Position numbers and translations under genes: made by a program. From positions 47,135 to 111,134 of the forward strand of contig JAWXUX010000008.1 in the NCBI GenBank assembly GCA_044426045.1: a DNA stretch of 64,000 bases, in the 5' to 3' direction. The notes beneath the pieces were generated by a model. That model saw only the letters and a list, made by a program, of their open reading frames with translations, was not told where the DNA came from and made no database searches. Positions 15,430-23,961 of the stretch are shown one piece after another. The DNA comes from JAWXUU01 sp044426045 (GTDB taxonomy: Bacteria > Bacillota > Clostridia > Christensenellales > CAMQZB01). The number at the start of each line of letters is the position of its first letter. Position 1 is the first letter of the stretch.

Positions 15430-17520
15430 ATGAATAAATTCGAATTTAAAAATATCGCGGTGACGGTGCAATCAAACATCATCGCGATTGAAAATATAAA
15501 AAACCAAAAAGAAATCGCGGTTTTGGACGTTTCAAAATTTGCGGGGCTTGTTTCAACGCTTGACCCTATCCAAAGATTTGGTAGCCTTGTTTTGCAACGC
15601 AAAATCGTCACAACCGCCAGTGCACACGAAAGTTTCACTTGCGAAAAAGCTGAAAATGGCGTGAAAATTATCGGCAGTTTTGCAGACAGCGAAAGTTCGC
15701 CTTTTGAAATTTTCATCGCAGATACTGCGGGCAAAACAACAATCAATTTTAAAAATGAGAAATATTCCGAGCTTCGGGTTTGCATAAAAACTGACAAATC
15801 CGAAAAAATCTTCGGGTTTGGCGAGCAGTTTTCTAACGTGGAATTTTCTGGGAAACATGTTGAACTTTGCACAAAGGAGCAAGGCATTTTCCGTGGCAAA
15901 CAGCCTTTCACTTTCCTTATCGATAAAGTTATGGGAAAAGGCGTAGCGGGGGACGAATTTTCAACTTATGCGCCGATGCCTGTTTTTGTCACAAGCAAAA
16001 TGCGTGGATTTTCTTTCACGGGCACGACGATATATCACTTCGACGTGAAAAAAGCAAACGCTTGCGAAATTCTTGGCGACGTTATGTCAAGCGATGTGAC
16101 ATTTGACATCTTTTCGGCAGATTCGCCGTTTGGACTTCTTGAAAGTGTGACCGCGGAAACTGGCAGACTTTCGCCACTTCCCGATTTTGCTTACGACACA
16201 ATTCTTGGCGTTCGCGGTGGCAGACCTGTGGTTGATAAAATCCTTTCGCAGTGCGAGAAACACGGCGCACCCGTGAAAGCAATTTGGATTGAGGACTGGC
16301 AAGGCAGACGTGGCAAAAACGGTGGCCCACCGCTTTGGTGGAGGTGGTATCCCGACGAAATTTTGTATCCAAACTTCAAAACTTGGGCGGGTGAACTCAA
16401 AGAAAAAGGCATTGCCTTGCTTGGATATGCCAACCCATTTTTATCTGCCGATGCGGAAAAAAACACGCTTTACGTTGAAGCACTTGAGAAAGGCTACCTC
16501 GTGAAAAAAGCGGATGGCGAGGTTTGGGACAACCACTTTGTTGCCGATGTGAATTGCAGATACGTGCACGTTGATTTGACAAACCCCGAGGCTTATTCTT
16601 GGCTGAAAGAAAAAATGCGTGTTGGAATGATAGAAAACGGACTTTCCGGCTGGATGGCGGACTACGGCGAATATTTGCCACTTGGAACAAAAAGTTTCCA
16701 TGAAAATGATATTGAAGCACACGCAATGATACCTGTTTTGTGGGCAAAACTCAACCATGAACTGCTTGCTGAAACGGGCAATCAAGGCAAGTTTCTCATA
16801 TTCCACAGAAGTGCGGGGGCGGGTTCGAACAAATACGCCACAGCATATTGGGCGGGCGACCAAAATCCGACTTTTGACGAATATGACGGTCTTGCTTCAA
16901 GCGTTTGTGGGCTTATTTCAAGCGGACTTTCCGGCATGACGATAAACCACACCGACATTGGCGGATTCACAACAATCATAACAAAACACTTCAAACTTGT
17001 GAGATCAAAAGAAGTTATGTTTCGTTGGCTTGAATATGCAGCGTTCACACCAGTTTTCAGAACGCATGACGGTGCTTTTGCAAATCCACTGAACTATCAG
17101 TTTTATTACGACGATGAGGGCTATGCTTTTTATGCCAAAATGGGCAGACTGCACTCTTCACTCAAATGGTATTTGAAAGAACTTGAACGCGAAGCGGTGG
17201 AAAAGGGAATTCCAATGGTGAGATCACTTTGGATTCATTATCCAGAAGACGCGATTTGCACGAATCTCACAAAACAATACCTCCTTGGCGAAGATATCTT
17301 GGTTGCACCAGTTTGCAAAAAAGGCGGAAAAACAGTTAAAGTTTATATCCCAAAAGGCGTTTGGATTTCACCATACAACGGCGAAAAAATAAACTCCAAC
17401 GGCGAATGGGAAACAATCCCAGCCATTCTAGGCTTCCCACCAGTTCTTATCAGAAGCGAAAGCGAAAAGTGCGAAAAAATCGTGAACACGATTTGTGGAA
17501 GTTTGTTTGGGGAGGCTTGA
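15430..17520 (+). CDS. Glycoside hydrolase family 31, probable sulfoquinovosidase
   Basis: A 696-residue GH31 enzyme with N-terminal beta-sandwich, (beta/alpha)8 barrel and C-terminal beta domains. The catalytic nucleophile is Asp411 in GWMADYGEYLP, and the acid/base is Asp477 in YWAGDQ. The loop WIEDWQGRRG...PPLWWRWYPDE resembles the aglycone and sulfonate pocket of YihQ-type sulfoquinovosidases (LWW motif). In YihQ-type enzymes an Arg in this loop contacts the sulfonate, and I see Pro rather than Arg just before LWW, so the sulfonate may be read by other residues. No signal peptide, so it acts in the cytoplasm on imported glycosides. The context with transaldolase, isomerase and reductase supports the substrate; the family call is certain. 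Confidence 0.82.
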   Translation: MNKFEFKNIAVTVQSNIIAIENIKNQKEIAVLDVSKFAGLVSTLDPIQRFGSLVLQRKIVTTASAHESFTCEKAENGVKIIGSFADSESSPFEIFIADTAGKTTINFKNEKYSELRVCIKTDKSEKIFGFGEQFSNVEFSGKHVELCTKEQGIFRGKQPFTFLIDKVMGKGVAGDEFSTYAPMPVFVTSKMRGFSFTGTTIYHFDVKKANACEILGDVMSSDVTFDIFSADSPFGLLESVTAETGRLSPLPDFAYDTILGVRGGRPVVDKILSQCEKHGAPVKAIWIEDWQGRRGKNGGPPLWWRWYPDEILYPNFKTWAGELKEKGIALLGYANPFLSADAEKNTLYVEALEKGYLVKKADGEVWDNHFVADVNCRYVHVDLTNPEAYSWLKEKMRVGMIENGLSGWMADYGEYLPLGTKSFHENDIEAHAMIPVLWAKLNHELLAETGNQGKFLIFHRSAGAGSNKYATAYWAGDQNPTFDEYDGLASSVCGLISSGLSGMTINHTDIGGFTTIITKHFKLVRSKEVMFRWLEYAAFTPVFRTHDGAFANPLNYQFYYDDEGYAFYAKMGRLHSSLKWYLKELEREAVEKGIPMVRSLWIHYPEDAICTNLTKQYLLGEDILVAPVCKKGGKTVKVYIPKGVWISPYNGEKINSNGEWETIPAILGFPPVLIRSESEKCEKIVNTICGSLFGEA

Positions 17521-17558
17521 TTGGAGAGTGAGAGTTTGTTTGGGCACGCTGTTTCAAA

Positions 17559-17767
17559 AGTGAAAGGTGAAAGGTGAAAGGTGAAAGGTGTGGTAATGCA
17601 CGCGGCTTCGCCTTGTGCTTTCCGATTATATTTGTAACCACTTGTAGGGACGTAACTATTCAAATAGGGGCGTTCCTTTTTTATTGTCGAAATCCAAATG
17701 GGGTGCACGGAGCGTTAGCGTAGTGCCTACCTTACCTTTCACCTTTCACCTTTCACCTTTCACCTTT
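17559..17767 (-). repeat. GTGAAAG palindromic element, copy 3 (inverted orientation)
   Basis: Same end arrays, but the asymmetric interior reads in reverse (GTAATGCAC first, GTGCCTACC last), so this copy is inserted opposite to most others. The inverted repeat extends into flanks: GCACGCTGTTTCAAAA on the left and AAAAAAGCGTTGC on the right. It separates the GH31 gene from nhaC. Confidence 0.9.
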
Positions 17768-17871
17768 AAAAAAGCGTTGCATCCCCCCACTATCATTAAG
17801 CACTCCAAGCGTACTTAAAAACTGCATAACCAATTTGCAACATAAAAAGGAAAGAAAAAATCGTTTACCCA

Positions 17872-17900
17872 TTGACTATGGCTTGAAAAACGTGTATACT
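17872..17900 (+). promoter_or_regulatory. Promoter of nhaC
   Basis: TTGACT (17872-17877), 17-bp spacer, TATACT (17895-17900). The leader 17901-17932 folds into a hairpin (GTGAAAGT..GTGC GAAA GCAC..ACTTTTAC) right before the GGAGGG ribosome binding site, so translation may be controlled. Confidence 0.75.
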
Positions 17901-17945
17901 GTGAAAGTTAGTGCGAAAGCACACTTTTACTACTGGAGGGTACAA

Positions 17946-19259
17946 ATGAAAAAAAGTAATTTTTGGGCTTTATTGCCTATTTTGGTCTTTCTTGTTTTGT
18001 TTATCGGTATCGGCGTTATCACGGATGATTTTTACGCAATGCCGACGACTGTTGGGTTCATCATTGCACTTATCGTCGCGTTTTTCCAAAACAAGAAATT
18101 GAAATTCGACGAAAAAGTTTCTATCGCGGCGAAGGGTGCCGGCAGTGAAAACATCATGATCATGTGTCTTGTTTTCTTGCTTGCGGGCGCGTTTTCGGGT
18201 GCGGTTTCTGCGGCGGGTGGCGCAACGAGTGCTGCCAATTTTGGGCTTTCAATCTTGCCAACAAACATCGCTGTTGTGGGGATTTTCCTTATCGCTTGTT
18301 TTATTTCCATTTCAATGGGCACGAGCGTTGGAACAATCACTGCCCTCACACCGATTGCAGTTGAAATTTCGAACACTACTAGTATTCCAATGGCAATTTG
18401 CGTTGCGGCGGTTATCAGTGGTTCGATGTTTGGTGACAACCTTTCAATGATTTCTGACACGACTATTGCGGCGACAAGAACGCAAGGCTGCAAAATGGAC
18501 GATAAGTTCAAAGAAAACTTCCGCATTGTTTTGCCAGCGGCAATTCTCACAATCGCAATCTTCTTTATCGTGACATTCGGTGCAAATTATCAAGTTTCGG
18601 GCGAACTTTCTTATGACTTTATCAGAATTTTGCCTTATCTTCTCGTGCTTATCACTGCACTTTGCGGTGTTAACGTGTTCATCGTTTTAAGCCTTGGCAC
18701 CGTTCTTTCAATCTTGGTTGGTCTTTATTATGGCGATTTCACCCTTTTGCAAACGTTCAGCGTTGTTGGTGCTGGCATGGAAAGCATGTTTGAAATCACT
18801 GTTATTTCACTCACTGTTGGTGCGGTTTTCGGACTTATCAAAGAAAATGGCGGGATTGAATTTATCATCAATTTCATCAAAGGCAGAGTTAAATCAAAAA
18901 AAGGCGCGGAACTTGGCATTGCCGCAATCGCGGGGCTTGTTGACGTTTCAACTGCAAACAACACTGTTGCAATCGTTATCGCAGGTCCAATCGCAAAGGA
19001 AATCGCGGACGAATTCGACGTTTCACCAAAACGTTCGGCCTCACTTCTTGATATCTTCTCGTCAATCTTCCAAGGCATTATTCCATATGGCGCTCAAGTG
19101 TTGACGGCAGCTAAACTTGCGGGGATTTCTCCACTTGAACCGTTGCCATACATGTTTTATCCAATGCTTATGGCAATTTCAGCGCTCTGCTTTATCTTCT
19201 TTGTTAAAGATAAAAAGACCGATGCGGAATGTGAAATTATTCCTAGTGAGGAAAAATAA
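17946..19259 (+). CDS. nhaC: NhaC-family Na+/H+ (or organic anion/cation) antiporter
   Basis: Membrane protein of 437 residues with about eleven helices of the NhaC superfamily. The start at 17946 follows GGAGGG; the longer frame from 17835 has no ribosome binding site. Conserved segments include SMGTSVGTITALTPIA, GDNLSMISDTTIAATRTQG and DIFSSIFQGIIPYGAQ, the last two typical for this family. It expels Na+ or exchanges related substrates such as malate/lactate in some members. Single-gene unit with its own promoter, a structured leader and a terminator at 19303. Confidence 0.87.
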   Translation: MKKSNFWALLPILVFLVLFIGIGVITDDFYAMPTTVGFIIALIVAFFQNKKLKFDEKVSIAAKGAGSENIMIMCLVFLLAGAFSGAVSAAGGATSAANFGLSILPTNIAVVGIFLIACFISISMGTSVGTITALTPIAVEISNTTSIPMAICVAAVISGSMFGDNLSMISDTTIAATRTQGCKMDDKFKENFRIVLPAAILTIAIFFIVTFGANYQVSGELSYDFIRILPYLLVLITALCGVNVFIVLSLGTVLSILVGLYYGDFTLLQTFSVVGAGMESMFEITVISLTVGAVFGLIKENGGIEFIINFIKGRVKSKKGAELGIAAIAGLVDVSTANNTVAIVIAGPIAKEIADEFDVSPKRSASLLDIFSSIFQGIIPYGAQVLTAAKLAGISPLEPLPYMFYPMLMAISALCFIFFVKDKKTDAECEIIPSEEK

Positions 19260-19302
19260 ATTGACAGTAACTTATAATAGTTTGTTTTATAAAATCGAAA
19301 GT

Positions 19303-19336
19303 AAAAGCCGTGCAATTTTGGTTGCACGGCTTTTCT
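19303..19336 (+). terminator. Terminator of nhaC
   Basis: AAAGCCGTGCAA / TTGCACGGCTTTT stem followed by T-rich sequence. Confidence 0.85.
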
Positions 19337-19442
19337 TTTTGTTATACGGCTTTTTTGTGTACGGCTTTTTGTTATACTGCTTTTTGTTATTCCACTTTTT
19401 TGTATTCCACTTCTTAGTATTCCACTTCTTGGTATTCCGCTT
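19331..19442. repeat. 15-bp tandem repeat array, about seven units
   Basis: Degenerate copies of CTTTTTGTTATACGG, drifting to CTTTTTTGTATTCCA and CTTCTTGGTATTCCG. It starts inside the tail of the nhaC terminator. The reverse strand gives a KKWNT-type peptide, but no start signal supports coding. Confidence 0.8.
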
Positions 19443-19476
19443 TAGCCCTACCCAAAACGCAAAATCGGGCAATAAA

Positions 19477-19508
19477 AAAGAGCAAGGCTTGAATCTTGCT
19501 CTTTTTCC
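19477..19508. terminator. Terminator ending the candidate small RNA
   Basis: AAAAAGAGCAAG / CTTGCTCTTTTT stem with an 8-nt loop, symmetrical enough to work in both directions. Confidence 0.8.
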
Positions 19509-19577
19509 AAATGATATAAATTACTGAGGCTATTTTGAGTAATGAAAATTACATGATGTTAGCTTTGCCTTCGTATT

Positions 19578-19597
19578 AAGTTAACTTCCATTAACTT
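19578..19597. promoter_or_regulatory. Second copy of the zupT-type operator
   Basis: AAGTTAA-CTTCCA-TTAACTT; identical 7-bp arms and 6-bp spacer length to the site at 820-839, and the same 6-bp gap to the -10 box. Confidence 0.65.
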
Positions 19598-19603
19598 GTT
19601 TAT

Positions 19604-19632
19604 ATAATAACACACAAGTTACCCGTTGTCAA
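19604..19632 (-). promoter_or_regulatory. Promoter of the candidate small RNA
   Basis: TTGACA (19627-19632), 17-bp spacer, TATTAT (19604-19609). Confidence 0.7.
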
Positions 19633-19678
19633 CTAAAAAGTTAAGCATATTTAATATTTTTTTAAATTTATATCATTT

Positions 19679-19735
19679 TTTTATTGTTATGGTTTTATTG
19701 TTTTGGTCTTATTATTTTGGTTTTATTATTTCTAG
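19679..19735. repeat. 14-bp tandem repeats at the 3' end of the MarR gene
   Basis: Four copies of TTTTATTGTTATGG with small changes, running into the MarR stop codon. Confidence 0.7.
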
Positions 19736-20196
19736 TCGCAAGTTGATTTCATTTTTTCTAGAAGTCGGGACAATGTTTCAAGGTCGCTGTTGGTAAAATT
19801 TTCAAACACCACATCGGCGTGTCTTTCCAACCTCACTTTCAGCGTTTTTGCAAGTTCGACACCTTTTTTTGTGAGGGAAATAATGTTTTCGTTATTGACA
19901 GCACCAATGGTTTTTGTTATGCACTCACTTTGTTCAAGCTTTTTGATAGTTTCAGAAACCGCTTGCGAGCTCACGTCCACTGATTTTGCAATCGTGCGTT
20001 GGTTCATGCTTTCAAAAGAAAGAAGTAAAATCAAAATATTTTTCGATGTTGGCGAAAGTTTTTCCACCACATCTTTTTCCACCATTTCAGATTTTTGCAG
20101 ATTAAGTTTCAACTGTTCTTCACGTCTTTTTTTGCGATATTCCTGCACGCCGTTATTCACGCTGAAAAACTTTTCAAGAACTTCATATTTTTCCAT
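19732..20196 (-). CDS. MarR-family transcriptional regulator
   Basis: A 154-residue winged-helix protein. The recognition helix region is MNQRTIAKSVDVSSQAVSETIKKLEQ, followed by a wing (ECITKTIGAVNNENIISLTKKG) and a long C-terminal dimerisation helix. It is the last gene of an operon led by two ABC exporter subunits, an arrangement in which the MarR protein usually represses its own operon until a drug or toxic ligand is bound. The twin palindromes at 23778-23861 are its probable targets. Confidence 0.85.
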   Translation of the reverse strand: MEKYEVLEKFFSVNNGVQEYRKKRREEQLKLNLQKSEMVEKDVVEKLSPTSKNILILLLSFESMNQRTIAKSVDVSSQAVSETIKKLEQSECITKTIGAVNNENIISLTKKGVELAKTLKVRLERHADVVFENFTNSDLETLSRLLEKMKSTCD

Positions 20197-20204
20197 AAAT
20201 CCAC

Positions 20205-22025
20205 CTAATCAAGTATTTCAGCACCTGTATAGAGGCTGTGATACTTGCCTTTTAACAATAGTAGTTCATCGTGACTGCCCTCTTCAATAATCTCGCCTTG
20301 TTCAAGCACGATGATTTTATCGGAGTTGCGAACCGTTGAAAGGCGGTGGGCGATAACAAACGTTGTTCTTTCGCTTGTGAGTCTGTCAAGTGCTTGTTCG
20401 ATATGGCGTTCTGTTCTCGTGTCCACCGAGCTTGTTGCCTCGTCAAGCACCAAAATTGGTGCTTTTGAAATTGCCGCTCTTGCGATATTCAGAAGCTGAC
20501 GTTGACCTTGCGAAAGGTTTCCGCCGTCACCTTCAAGGATAGTATCGTATCCGTGTTCCAGCCTTATGATAAAGCTGTGGGCGTTGGCTGTTTTGGCAGC
20601 AGCGATAACTTCTTCATCGGTTGCATCAAGTCTGCCGTATCTTATATTCTCTTTCACACTGCCGGTGAAAAGGTGAGTGTCTTGCAAAACCATTGCGATA
20701 TTTTTGCGAAGATAATCGCGGTTGTAGTCCTTGATATCTTTGCCGTCGATTTTTATGCTTCCGCCGTTGATATCATAAAAACGATTGATAAGGTTCGTGA
20801 TTGTTGTTTTGCCCGCACCTGTTGAACCAACGAACGCGATTTTTTGTGATGTTTTCGCTTCAATGCTCAAGTTTTTCAACACTAGCTTACCTTCACGATA
20901 GCCAAAATCAACATTTTCAAACACTACGTTGCCAACGATTTTTTCAGGTGAAATCGCGTTTTCAACATCGGCGATTTCTGGGTTTTGGTCGATAACTTCA
21001 AACACACGCTCTGCACCCGCAAGTGCTGCGAAAATAGTGTTGATTTGCATGAAAATATCATTGATTGGACGAGAGAAACTTCTTGCATAGTTAACAAAAA
21101 TTGTGTAGCCACCCACGTCGAAGCCAGAAAATACACACAAAAGTCCACCAACAACAGCGGTGATTGAATAGCTTAGCATTGCAAGACCGCCCATAATTGG
21201 ACCCATAGAGCCACTCAAAAATTGAGCTTTATAATACTTCACGGCATAATCATCGTTATAATTTTCAAACGATTCCACAGTTTCGTCCTCGTGATTGAAA
21301 ACCTTGATGACCTTTTGACCTGAAACGTGCTCTTCAATATAACCATTCAAATCGCCAATGGCTTTTTGTTGATCTTTATAAAACTTCATGCTGTGTTTTG
21401 AAATTTTCTTTGTGACAACGCTGAAAATCGGCACGATGATAAGCATCATGATTGTTAGCATCCAGTTGGTATAAAACATGATTGCAGTTGTTGTGATGAT
21501 TGTGACAACGCCTGAAATCAGTTGCACGCACGTTGTTGAAAGCATGTTTGAAATCGCATCAACGTCGTTTGTGAAACGGCTCATAAGATCACCGTTATTG
21601 TTTTCATCGAAATATTTGAGCGGAAGTCGTGAAAGCTTAACAAACAAATCTTCACGCATTCTTTCAAGTGAACTTTGGGCAATTTCAAGCATTAATCGCG
21701 ATTGCATATAATAGCAAAGGCAAGAACATGCGTATACAACCGCCATGATTGCGAGATTTTGAATAAGCACACTCGCCCCCGCACTTTCCAAAAGTCCGTT
21801 GATGATTGGACGAACCATATATGATGCAAGAAGCGTCAAAACCGCATTTGCAACAATGAATAAAAACGCAAAACAAATTGCAATCTTCCTTTCTGAAAGA
21901 TATCCCCAAATACGCAAAACAGTGTCTTTTGTGTTTTTGAGTTTCACCCTTTCGCCACGCATTCCAGGAGGGCCTGGGCGCCCTTGCATTGCGGCGCTTT
22001 GAAATTTACTGTTATCTTCTGCCAT
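20205..22025 (-). CDS. ABC exporter subunit (multidrug/lipid type), canonical ATPase site
   Basis: A 606-residue half-transporter: six-helix membrane domain (about residues 40-330) and a nucleotide-binding domain with Walker A GSTGAGKTTI, signature LSQGQRQLLNIARA and Walker B ILVLDEATSSVD followed by the H-loop in IAHRLSTV. The catalytic Glu after Walker B is present. The N-terminus has a Pro/Gly-rich stretch (GRPGPPGMRGER). It starts 1 nt after the stop of the partner subunit, so the two are made in equal amounts. Confidence 0.9.
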   Translation of the reverse strand: MAEDNSKFQSAAMQGRPGPPGMRGERVKLKNTKDTVLRIWGYLSERKIAICFAFLFIVANAVLTLLASYMVRPIINGLLESAGASVLIQNLAIMAVVYACSCLCYYMQSRLMLEIAQSSLERMREDLFVKLSRLPLKYFDENNNGDLMSRFTNDVDAISNMLSTTCVQLISGVVTIITTTAIMFYTNWMLTIMMLIIVPIFSVVTKKISKHSMKFYKDQQKAIGDLNGYIEEHVSGQKVIKVFNHEDETVESFENYNDDYAVKYYKAQFLSGSMGPIMGGLAMLSYSITAVVGGLLCVFSGFDVGGYTIFVNYARSFSRPINDIFMQINTIFAALAGAERVFEVIDQNPEIADVENAISPEKIVGNVVFENVDFGYREGKLVLKNLSIEAKTSQKIAFVGSTGAGKTTITNLINRFYDINGGSIKIDGKDIKDYNRDYLRKNIAMVLQDTHLFTGSVKENIRYGRLDATDEEVIAAAKTANAHSFIIRLEHGYDTILEGDGGNLSQGQRQLLNIARAAISKAPILVLDEATSSVDTRTERHIEQALDRLTSERTTFVIAHRLSTVRNSDKIIVLEQGEIIEEGSHDELLLLKGKYHSLYTGAEILD

Positions 22026-22026
22026 A

Positions 22027-23757
22027 TCACTTCACCCCCTTGCCAGTTTGGGAATCGTTGATTTCCCTGTATGTCACCGAGCTTTCCAAAAGCTGTTCAT
22101 GCGTTCCCACACTTTCGATTTTGCCATCGTCAAGAACGATGATTTTATCGGCATCGCAAACTGAAGAAATTCTTTGTGCGATAATGATTTTTGTTGCACC
22201 CGAAAGCTCATTTTTCAAGTGGTGGGTGATTTTTCTTTCTGTTGCAGTGTCCACCGCGCTTGTTGAATCGTCAAGAATCAAGATTTTTGGCTTTTTGAGA
22301 AGCGCCCGCGCAATGCAAAGCCTTTGCTTTTGACCGCCCGAAAGGTTCACGCCACCTTGTTCAAGTTGCGATTGGTATCCAAATTGTTTGTCAGAAACGA
22401 ATTCAGCCGCAGCCGACCATTCACTGACCTCTTCGATTTCCTCCATGCTGGCATTTTCGTCACCCCAGCGCAAGTTTTCTTCGATAGTGCCAGAAAAAAG
22501 CATGTTGTTTTGCAAAACAACCGCAACGCCGTCACGAAGGTTTTCAAGGGAATAATCGCGAACATCCACGCCGTCGACAAGCAAACTTCCGCTTGTCACA
22601 TCGTAAAGTCGAGGGATAAGGTTGACAAAACTTGTCTTGCCTGAGCCAGTCGATCCGATTATGCCCACAGTTTCGCCCGATTTGATTTTCACCGAGATAT
22701 CAGAAAGCACATCTTCGTTGCTATTAAGATAGTATCTGAAATTCACGTTTTTGAATTCGATATCGCCTGAACCGACCTTTCTTTCAGGGCATTTTGCGCC
22801 GTCATCTTTGATATCGACATTGGTTTCCATAACTTCAGTGATACGGTGAGATGATACAATCGCTCTTGAACTTTGCAAGAACACCATTGCAATCATGTTC
22901 ACAGATGCAAGAATTTGAGTTAGATATGTGATAAACGCAGAAACGTCACCGATTGCGATTTCACCAACATCAAGAAGCTGACTTGAAAGCCACAAAATGA
23001 AAATCGTTGCAAAGTTCACCACAATCGTCATGAGTGGAAGTTGCAAAACCGTTATGCGATAAGCCTTAAGACCTGTGTTTTTGAGTTCGCTGTTAACTTC
23101 TTTGAAGCTATCTTCTTCATGTTTTTCACGAGTGAGCGCCTTGATAACACGTATGTTTGTGAGAATTTCACGAACTTTTGTGTTGAGGGCATCAATTCTT
23201 ACTTGCAAAAGACCAAACTTGCTGTAAGAAAAATAAAGCACGAGGAAGATAATCAGCGCAAGCACTGGCACGATACAAATATAAACCGTTGAAACCGTCG
23301 GGCTTATCAAATATACCATGATGATTGCACCAAGCAGCATGCCAGGGGCGCGGAACATCATGCGAAGGCACATAACAACAAAGTTTTGAAGTTGCGTGAT
23401 ATCGTTTGTGAGCCTTGTGACAAGCGAACCCGTTGAGAATTTATCGATGTTCTTGAATGAAAATTCTTGAATTTTCTTGAACAAATCGCTTCGAAGGTCG
23501 CGAGCGAAATAAGCCGAAGCACGCGCGGCACAAAAAGATGCACCCGTGCCACTCGCGATCGCAAGCAGCACAAAAAATAGCATTTCGAACATTATTTTCA
23601 CAATCTCGCCACCGTCGGAGTTTGCAACCCCCACGTTGATGATATTTGCAGATAGCGTTGGAAGCATGACGTCGCAACCAACCTCCACAATCATCAAAAG
23701 TGGCGAAAGAACAAAAAATATCCAATATGGCTTTATGTATTTACCGTATTTTTTCAT
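22027..23757 (-). CDS. ABC exporter subunit, degenerate Walker B (heterodimer partner)
   Basis: About 576 residues; ATG at 23757 follows AGAGAGG, while the upstream in-frame TTG at 23778 lies inside the operator. Six-helix membrane domain plus ATPase domain with Walker A GSTGSGKTSF and signature LSGGQKQRLC. Walker B reads ILILDDSTSAVD: the catalytic Glu is replaced by Asp, and the H-loop reads IAQRIS with Gln in place of His. This combination is the known mark of the non-catalytic site in heterodimeric exporters such as BmrCD or TM287/288. Confidence 0.9.
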   Translation of the reverse strand: MKKYGKYIKPYWIFFVLSPLLMIVEVGCDVMLPTLSANIINVGVANSDGGEIVKIMFEMLFFVLLAIASGTGASFCAARASAYFARDLRSDLFKKIQEFSFKNIDKFSTGSLVTRLTNDITQLQNFVVMCLRMMFRAPGMLLGAIIMVYLISPTVSTVYICIVPVLALIIFLVLYFSYSKFGLLQVRIDALNTKVREILTNIRVIKALTREKHEEDSFKEVNSELKNTGLKAYRITVLQLPLMTIVVNFATIFILWLSSQLLDVGEIAIGDVSAFITYLTQILASVNMIAMVFLQSSRAIVSSHRITEVMETNVDIKDDGAKCPERKVGSGDIEFKNVNFRYYLNSNEDVLSDISVKIKSGETVGIIGSTGSGKTSFVNLIPRLYDVTSGSLLVDGVDVRDYSLENLRDGVAVVLQNNMLFSGTIEENLRWGDENASMEEIEEVSEWSAAAEFVSDKQFGYQSQLEQGGVNLSGGQKQRLCIARALLKKPKILILDDSTSAVDTATERKITHHLKNELSGATKIIIAQRISSVCDADKIIVLDDGKIESVGTHEQLLESSVTYREINDSQTGKGVK

Positions 23758-23777
23758 TTTTACCTCTCTTGTTATCA

Positions 23778-23815
23778 ATATATACTGGTGTCAATACCTT
23801 GATACCAGTATATAT
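23778..23815. promoter_or_regulatory. Operator O1 of the ABC/MarR operon
   Basis: 17-bp inverted arms (ATATATACTGGTGTCAA and TTGATACCAGTATATAT, one mismatch) around a 4-bp spacer, covering the transcription start and lying just upstream of the ribosome binding site. Confidence 0.75.
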
Positions 23816-23842
23816 TTTAGCACTAAAAAAACGCGGTGTCAA
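23814..23842 (-). promoter_or_regulatory. Promoter of the ABC/MarR operon
   Basis: TTGACA (23837-23842), 17-bp spacer, TAAAAT (23814-23819). The -35 box is part of the upstream palindrome and the -10 touches operator O1. Confidence 0.7.
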
Positions 23843-23861
23843 GAAGTTGATACCGCGTTTT
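23828..23861 (-). terminator. Terminator of the cobalamin/bcp operon that doubles as operator O2
   Basis: AAAACGCGGTGTCAA-N4-TTGATACCGCGTTTT: on the minus strand a G/C-rich stem followed by seven T, a proper intrinsic terminator for bcp. Its core GGTGTCAA-N4-TTGATACC is identical to that of O1, and it contains the -35 box of the ABC promoter. Confidence 0.75.
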
Positions 23862-23888
23862 ATATTTTTTTGAAATTATTTTGTTTTA

Positions 23889-23961
23889 AAAGTGCCCAAA
23901 AGTGACATTTGATTTTATCCAAAAAGTTCACCCTTGTTTTACCCCAAAAGCGACCTCTGTT
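23889..23961. repeat. 23/24-bp tandem repeats at the 3' end of bcp
   Basis: Read on the minus strand, CTTTTGGGATAAAACA-type units recur about four times; the first overlaps the last codons and stop of bcp, the others are decayed. Confidence 0.7.

Larger units (their letters stand above)
19477..19603 (-). ncRNA. Candidate small RNA with metal-type operator
   Basis: A complete transcription unit without an ORF: promoter at 19604-19632, operator at 19578-19597, then about 70 nt, an internal stem (ATTACT ... AGTAAT) and an intrinsic terminator (AAAGAGCAAG ... CTTGCTCTTTTTT, 19477-19508). The only ATG is followed at once by TAA. Promoter, operator and their spacing copy those of zupT. A regulatory RNA of metal homeostasis is the natural reading; a decayed gene is the alternative. 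Confidence 0.55.

Noticed and set aside
19261..19278. TTGACA and TATAAT after the nhaC stop codon
   Set aside because: Only 6 bp separate the boxes, too close for a sigma-70-type promoter.
19287..19472. 61-residue ORF with KKWNT repeats
   Set aside because: It is the 15-bp tandem repeat read on the minus strand; no start signal and it overlaps two terminators.
22027..23778. TTG at 23778 as the start of the first ABC subunit
   Set aside because: It lies inside the operator; ATG at 23757 has AGAGAGG at the right distance and begins a normal N-terminus.
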